In this document: piece after piece, positions 6,045 through 9,192 of the stretch | Numbering within the stretch: the stretch's first letter is position 1 | Layout of the letters: each line of letters starts with the position of its first letter | Program-made: the position numbers and the translations under genes | NCBI GenBank assembly: GCA_041164825.1 | Contig: JBEAOO010000111.1 | Span: forward strand, 1 to 9,192 | Length of the DNA: 9,192 nt | Origin: JBEAOO01 sp041164825 | Lineage (GTDB): Bacteria > Pseudomonadota > Gammaproteobacteria > Burkholderiales > Burkholderiaceae_C | Direction of reading: 5' to 3' | Notes under the pieces: model-generated | Seen by the model: only the letters and a program-made list of their open reading frames with translations | Databases searched by the model: none | Told to the model about the DNA's origin: nothing

Positions 6045-7505
6045 ATGCCCCAAGCTCTTGAACGAGACATTGCGTTGATCGACGACCTGCGGGCTTTGCC
6101 TGCGGAAACGAGCTGGGTGGAGTTCAAGGCCAACAACACCGACCCCGAAATGATCGGCAAGCGCTGTTCGGCCCTGGCCAATTCGGCGCGCATCGACGGA
6201 CATGATCTGGCCTACATGCTGTGGGGCATCGCAGACGAAACCCATGACGTGGTGGGCACCGACTTCATCCCGGATGCCAAGAAGGTGGGCAACCAGGTGT
6301 TGCCGCTGTGGCTGGCCAACAGTCTGCAGCCCAGCATCGCGTTCAGTTTCCGCTCGGTGCAACACCCGCAGGGCCCGGTGGTTTTGCTGGAGATTCCGGC
6401 CGCCACGGGCGCACCGGTGGCATTCAATAGCGTGCAATACGTGCGCATCGGCAGTGCCACGCCCAGGTTGACCGAGTATCCCGACCGCTACCGGCTGCTG
6501 ATCGAACGACTGCAGCCCTACCGCTGGGAACAAGGCATCGCGCGTCAGTTCGCCAGTGGCGACGAGGTGCTGACCCTGCTGGACTACAGCCAGTATTTCC
6601 GCCTGACCCAGCAACCGTTGCCAGACAACCGCACCGGCATTTTTGACCGATTGGAAGCCGATCGCCTGATCGTGCGCGACGTGGGCGGACGCTGGAACAT
6701 CACCAACCTGGGCGCGATCTTGCTGGCCAACAACCTGGGCGACTTTGAGGCGAGCCTGGCGCGCAAAGCAATTCGCTTTGTGGCGTACGGGGGCAAGAAC
6801 CGGGCTGCCCAGGTGACGCGCAGACTGGACGGGAAGAAGGGCTACGCAGTGGGGTTTGAAGGGCTGGTGACCTATCTGCACGACCTGCTGCCAAAGAACG
6901 AACACATCGGCGCGGCGCTGCGCGAGGCGCGCCCACTGTTCCCGGAGTTGGCCATTCGAGAACTGGTGGCCAATGCGCTCATCCACCAGGACATGACAAT
7001 CACCGGTGCTGGCCCCCAGATTGAGCTGTTCGAGGACCGGATGGAGATCAGCAATCCTGGTGCGCCGCTGGTCAAGACGGAACGGATGATCGACCTGCCT
7101 CCCCGCTCGCGCAACGAAGCTCTGGCCGACCGGATGCGCCGCATGCGACTGTGCGAGGAGCAAGGCAGCGGGCTGGACAAGGTGGTGGAGGCTTGCGAGG
7201 TGTTCCAGTTGCCACCGCCCTTGTTTCGGGCTGAGGAGCAGTCGTTTCAAGCGGTTTTGTACGGGCCGCGCAGTTTTGCCAAGATGACGCCGGAGGAGCG
7301 CATGCGCGCTTGCTACTTCCACGCAGTGCTGAAGTTTCTGAGCGGCGACAGGATGAAGAATGCGTCGTTGTGTGCCCGCTTGGGCATTTCGCTCAAGAAC
7401 GCGGCCCAGGCCACGGCGGTGATCACCAAGGCGTTGGACGCCGGGCTCATCCGGGCGGCCGACCCGGAGCACCCCCGGGCGGGCTACGTGCCGCACTGGG
7501 CCTGA
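6045..7505 (+). CDS. AlbA_2/Schlafen-like ATP-binding protein in the restriction operon
   Basis: The 486-residue protein begins with an AlbA_2 (Schlafen-like, often called divergent AAA) domain: SWVEFKANNTDP (23-34), HDLAYMLWGIAD (53-64) and QYVRIGSATPRL (131-142). The C-terminal half carries a GHKL-type ATP-binding module. RELVANALIHQD (305-316) is the N-box-like helix, MEISNPG (333-339) is G1-like, RSRNEALADRM (354-364) follows, and EEQGSGLDKV (371-380) is G2-like. A winged-helix-like tail (about 420-480) may bind DNA. Such proteins are annotated as putative transcriptional regulators or ATP-dependent helicase-like proteins, and they recur next to type I restriction genes. The role there is not settled. 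The ATG at 6045 lies 13 bp after the hsdS stop. A further upstream start at 5904 would overlap hsdS by more than 120 bp and is rejected. It is probably in one operon with hsdM-hsdS. Confidence 0.88.
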   Translation: MPQALERDIALIDDLRALPAETSWVEFKANNTDPEMIGKRCSALANSARIDGHDLAYMLWGIADETHDVVGTDFIPDAKKVGNQVLPLWLANSLQPSIAFSFRSVQHPQGPVVLLEIPAATGAPVAFNSVQYVRIGSATPRLTEYPDRYRLLIERLQPYRWEQGIARQFASGDEVLTLLDYSQYFRLTQQPLPDNRTGIFDRLEADRLIVRDVGGRWNITNLGAILLANNLGDFEASLARKAIRFVAYGGKNRAAQVTRRLDGKKGYAVGFEGLVTYLHDLLPKNEHIGAALREARPLFPELAIRELVANALIHQDMTITGAGPQIELFEDRMEISNPGAPLVKTERMIDLPPRSRNEALADRMRRMRLCEEQGSGLDKVVEACEVFQLPPPLFRAEEQSFQAVLYGPRSFAKMTPEERMRACYFHAVLKFLSGDRMKNASLCARLGISLKNAAQATAVITKALDAGLIRAADPEHPRAGYVPHWA

Positions 7506-7526
7506 TTTCTTGATCGGGTTTTGATT
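7506..7526 (+). repeat. 21-bp direct repeat, copy 1
   Basis: The sequence beginning TTTCTTGATCGGG and ending TTTTGATT starts directly after the stop of the ATP-binding protein gene. It recurs without a mismatch 97 bp downstream at 7603-7623. The two copies bracket an AT-rich 76-bp spacer. Confidence 0.9.
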
Positions 7527-7602
7527 TTCGGGTCAACAAAAAAGGGGCAGCGACTTGAAGCCTATAAAAATCAATAACTTACAGTGCTCTGGATGCTGAA
7601 AC
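7527..7602. other. AT-rich spacer between the direct repeats
   Basis: This 76-bp stretch is AT-rich, with an A6 run at 7538-7543 and CTATAAAAATCAATAAC at 7562-7578, in sharp contrast to the GC-rich genes around it. I see no reading frame, no clear terminal inverted repeats and no convincing promoter. It looks like an inserted or foreign scrap, or an accessory intergenic region. Confidence 0.5.
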
Positions 7603-7623
7603 TTTCTTGATCGGGTTTTGATT
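7603..7623 (+). repeat. 21-bp direct repeat, copy 2
   Basis: This is the second perfect copy of the repeat at 7506-7526. It ends 2 bp before the ATG of the BRO-N remnant. Removing one repeat plus the spacer would leave that ATG 23 bp after the stop of the ATP-binding protein gene, a normal operon spacing. Confidence 0.9.
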
Positions 7624-7733
7624 CCATGTCCATTCAGCCCATGCAGTTCGATGGCGACGACATCCGCCGGGCCAACGACGAAGCCACCGAGACCTGGTGG
7701 TTTTCGGTGATTGATGTGGTGCAGGTGCTCACC

Positions 7734-7747
7734 CGGCAGGCCTGCCG
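7734..7747. repeat. Perfect 14-bp palindrome at the BRO-N breakpoint
   Basis: CGGCAGGCCTGCCG reads identically on both strands. It lies exactly where similarity to the BRO-N family ends and the sequence leading to the toxin-antitoxin genes begins, so it may mark the deletion or recombination junction. Confidence 0.7.
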
Positions 7748-7758
7748 AAACACCATGC

Positions 7759-7778
7759 CAATGCATTGCACATGCAAT
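7759..7778. promoter_or_regulatory. Candidate toxin-antitoxin operator: two overlapping palindromes
   Basis: CAATGCATTG (7759-7768) is a perfect 10-bp palindrome. ATTGCA-CA-TGCAAT (7765-7778) is a second inverted repeat overlapping it by four bases. Both lie within 31 bp upstream of the antitoxin ATG, where autorepressing antitoxins usually bind. The right end runs into a -10-like TACACT (7778-7783). An ATGCCA at 7755-7760 is a 4-of-6 match to a -35 box at 17 bp spacing. Binding by the antitoxin is inferred. Confidence 0.55.
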
Positions 7779-7789
7779 ACACTGACCGC

Positions 7790-8071
7790 ATGAAAACCGC
7801 AACCCTCCCTCCCGTTCGTGTGGCGCCCGACTTCCGGATGGCGCTGGAAGATGTGTTGGAGCCGGGGGAAACCTTGTCGCAGTTTGTGGAAAACGCGGTG
7901 CGCAGTGTGGTGGAAAAACGCAAGCACCAGGCCGAGTTTGTGCGCCGGGGCTTGGCGGCGATTCAAGACACGCAGGGTGCGGGCGGCGGCGTGCCGGCTG
8001 ACGAGGTGGTGGCGCGGCTGGAGGCGAAGCTGAACGCCGCACGCCAGGCCAAGGCGCGGCGCAGCCGATGA
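7790..8071 (+). CDS. YlcI/YnfO-like antitoxin of a type II toxin-antitoxin module
   Basis: This 93-residue protein starts MKTATLPPVRVAPDFR, an N-terminal strand followed by a helix as in ribbon-helix-helix antitoxins. LEPGETLSQFVENAVRSVVEKRKHQAEFVRRGL (23-55) continues the helical DNA-binding and dimer part. The tail VPADEVVARLEAKL (68-81) is the kind of segment that wraps the toxin. It would neutralise the ParE-like toxin next door and repress its own promoter. Earlier in-frame starts exist (TTG at 7766, ATG at 7772), but the 7790 ATG gives the family N-terminus. No Shine-Dalgarno sequence precedes it. The start overlaps the stop of the BRO remnant, and the stop overlaps the toxin start (ATGA). 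The gene is GC-rich like its neighbours. Confidence 0.82.
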   Translation: MKTATLPPVRVAPDFRMALEDVLEPGETLSQFVENAVRSVVEKRKHQAEFVRRGLAAIQDTQGAGGGVPADEVVARLEAKLNAARQAKARRSR

Positions 8072-8385
8072 GCTTCACGGTCACGTTCAGTGCAGCAGCG
8101 GCCCAGGATCTGGAGGCGCTGTTTGACTTTGCGCTGCAACGCGAGCTGGACAGCGACACGGGCGACCTCGACATCCCCGCCCGGGCGGTGCAGGCGATCA
8201 AGGACGGGTTGGCCTTTTTGCATACCGCGCCCTTTGCCTGCCGCAAGGCGGGCAGCAGCCCGTTTGTGCGTGAGCTGGTCATTCCGTTTGGCAGCTCGGG
8301 CTACGTGGCGCTGTTCGAGATTGTTGGCAGCGATTCGGTCATCATCGGCGCGGTGCGGCACCAGCGCGAAGACGAGCACCTGTGA
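8068..8385 (+). CDS. RelE/ParE superfamily toxin
   Basis: The 105-residue protein has the compact RelE/ParE layout. It opens with a strand and helix (FTVTFSAAAAQDLEALFDFAL, residues 3-23), has a middle helix (ARAVQAIKDGLAFL, 38-51), a basic strand region (CRKAGSSPFVRELVIPFGSSGYVALFEI, 58-85) and ends in the family's closing strand VIIGAVRHQREDEHL. Relatives poison gyrase (ParE) or cleave mRNA on the ribosome (RelE). The RHQREDEHL ending and the FGSSGYVALFEI core are closer to the ParE-type group, but the target cannot be settled by reading. Its ATG overlaps the antitoxin stop, so translation is coupled and the antitoxin is made first. The module sits between the hsdS-linked genes and hsdR in the same orientation. 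Confidence 0.88.
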   Translation: MSFTVTFSAAAAQDLEALFDFALQRELDSDTGDLDIPARAVQAIKDGLAFLHTAPFACRKAGSSPFVRELVIPFGSSGYVALFEIVGSDSVIIGAVRHQREDEHL

Positions 8386-8435
8386 GTGCCCGCCACTGCG
8401 CGCCTGCGTGACCGACCCAGGGGAACAACAAGACC

Positions 8436-9192
8436 ATGAACGAAGCCGAAACCCGGGCCGAACACATCGACCCCGCGCTCCAAGCCGCGGGCTGGGGCGT
8501 GGTGGAGGGCAGCCGCGTGCTGCGGGAACACGGCATCACCGCGGGCCGCCTGCAAGGCGCCGGCCAGCGGGCGCGGGCCGAGGTGGCCGACTACGTGCTG
8601 GTCTACCGCAATACCAAGCTGGCGGTGGTGGAGGCCAAGGCCTGGGGCAAGCCGTGTGGTGAAGGCGTGGCGCAGGCCAAAAGCTACGCGGCCAAGCTGG
8701 CGCTGCGTTTTGGTTTTGCCACCAATGGGCAAAGCATCTACCGCATGGACATGGTGCTGGGCGAGGAGGGCGACGTGCCCACCTTTCCCAGCCCGGACGA
8801 ACTGTGGGCGCAGACCTGTGCGGTGGTGGATGCGAAGGCCGCGGCCTGGCGCGAGCGTTTTGCGGCGGTGCCGTTTGAAGACAAGGGCGGCACCTGGCAG
8901 GGGCGCTATTACCAGGACATCGCGATCCAGCGTGTGCTGGACGCTGTGGGCGAGGGGCGCGACCGCGTGTTGCTGACGCTGGCCACCGGCACGGGCAAGA
9001 CCTTCATCGCGTTTCAGTTGGCGTGGAAGCTGTACCAGGCGCGCTGGAATTTGAGCGACTGGCGGCGAGCCGATGCCCAGCCCGACGAGCTGGGCACACG
9101 GCGCCCGCGCATTCTGTTTCTGGCGGACCGCAACATCTTGGCCAATCAAGCCTACAACGCATTCTCGGCTTTCCCCGAGGACGCGATGGTGC
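8436..9192 (+). CDS. hsdR: Type I restriction endonuclease subunit R (5' part, runs off the window)
   Basis: The first 252 residues are visible. HsdR supplies ATP-dependent DNA translocation and cutting in the HsdRMS complex. The N-terminal nuclease domain shows Asp52 in EVADYVLVYRN and Glu66-x-Lys68 in LAVVEAKAWGK, the PD-(D/E)xK pattern. QAKSYAAKL (80-88) is the usual helix that follows, and RFGFATNGQSIYRMD (91-105) is typical of the family. The helicase part begins with RYYQDIAIQRVLDA (157-170). Walker A is ATGTGKT (183-189), and RILFLADRNILANQAYNAF (225-243) is motif Ia. Motif II and beyond lie outside the window. An AGGGGA at 8419-8424 supports the ATG at 8436. It follows the toxin by 50 bp. 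It resembles EcoEI-type R subunits, consistent with the HsdM type. No damage is seen in the visible part. Confidence 0.93.
   Translation, partial: MNEAETRAEHIDPALQAAGWGVVEGSRVLREHGITAGRLQGAGQRARAEVADYVLVYRNTKLAVVEAKAWGKPCGEGVAQAKSYAAKLALRFGFATNGQSIYRMDMVLGEEGDVPTFPSPDELWAQTCAVVDAKAAAWRERFAAVPFEDKGGTWQGRYYQDIAIQRVLDAVGEGRDRVLLTLATGTGKTFIAFQLAWKLYQARWNLSDWRRADAQPDELGTRRPRILFLADRNILANQAYNAFSAFPEDAMV

Larger units (their letters stand above)
7626..7793 (+). pseudogene. Truncated BRO-N/DinD-like gene
   Basis: The 55-codon frame begins MSIQPMQFDGDDIRRAND and continues TWWFSVIDVVQVLTRQ. This matches the N-terminus of BRO-N domain proteins (phage antirepressor and DinD relatives), where an IRR-x-W-H-x-E segment followed by WYFSVVDVVxVLT is usual. 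The conserved Trp-His after IRR is replaced by Asn-Asp here. After about residue 38 the match stops and the rest (ACRNTMPMHCTCNTLTA) is unrelated. The rest of the BRO-N domain and the C-terminal domain are missing. The break coincides with the palindrome at 7734-7747. The TGA at 7791-7793 overlaps the antitoxin ATG. Full-length relatives are known as accessory genes between hsdS and hsdR, so this is probably the leftover of such a gene. Confidence 0.8.

Noticed and set aside
6015..7496. 493-codon open frame on the - strand opposite the ATP-binding protein gene
   Set aside because: It is rich in His, Gln and Arg, as expected from antisense reading of GC-rich coding DNA, and shows no recognisable domain.
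7506..7623. CRISPR-like repeat-spacer unit
   Set aside because: There are only two repeat copies, of 21 bp, with a 76-bp spacer and no cas genes, so this is not a CRISPR array.
7533..8282. 249-codon - strand frame opposite the toxin-antitoxin genes
   Set aside because: It crosses several clear + strand genes and an AT-rich spacer, and its composition is that of a shadow frame.
8301..9149. 282-codon - strand frame opposite hsdR
   Set aside because: It is antisense to the PD-(D/E)xK and Walker A coding sequence of hsdR and has no motif of its own.

Overview
The window is high-GC DNA with short gene spacing and overlapping start and stop codons. The gene families and base composition suggest a betaproteobacterium, probably of the Comamonadaceae (Acidovorax/Hydrogenophaga/Polaromonas-like). 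That placement is an inference from gene style, not from a marker gene. There are no rRNA or tRNA genes, no CRISPR array and no intact transposase.

Left part, positions 1 to about 3250, looks like ordinary chromosome. It opens with the last 16 codons of a zinc-type alcohol dehydrogenase, followed by a small VOC (glyoxalase-fold) protein on the + strand. Converging on it from the - strand is a GlxA-type regulator (DJ-1/PfpI-like domain plus AraC DNA-binding domain). A GC-rich hairpin sits between the two. Divergent from the regulator is a two-gene unit: a PA2779-family single-span membrane protein, then a PA2778-family exported C39-like cysteine peptidase with C-terminal TPR-like repeats. The peptidase probably starts at a TTG that overlaps the upstream stop. 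The unit ends in a large palindrome (3194-3248) flanked by 7-bp direct repeats.

Right part, positions 3372 to the end, is a type I restriction-modification locus that runs off the window. The order is hsdM (adenine methyltransferase), hsdS (two-TRD specificity subunit, GTG start overlapping the hsdM stop), an AlbA_2/Schlafen-like ATP-binding protein 13 bp after hsdS, a truncated BRO-N/DinD-like pseudogene, a two-gene toxin-antitoxin module (YlcI/YnfO-like antitoxin and RelE/ParE toxin, overlapping by ATGA), and the N-terminal half of hsdR (PD-(D/E)xK nuclease motif and Walker A of the translocase). HsdM and HsdS should form the methylating, sequence-recognising core, and HsdR adds ATP-driven translocation and cleavage. 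The genes between hsdS and hsdR form an accessory slot that appears to have been remodelled.

The most interesting stretch is 7506-7793. A 21-bp perfect direct repeat brackets an AT-rich insert. A BRO-N reading frame is cut at a perfect 14-bp palindrome, and two overlapping palindromes sit right at the antitoxin start, where the -10-like box is so close that the mRNA may be leaderless. This looks like a record of module replacement inside a defence operon. No wholly new system is evident, but the arrangement is worth checking across genomes.
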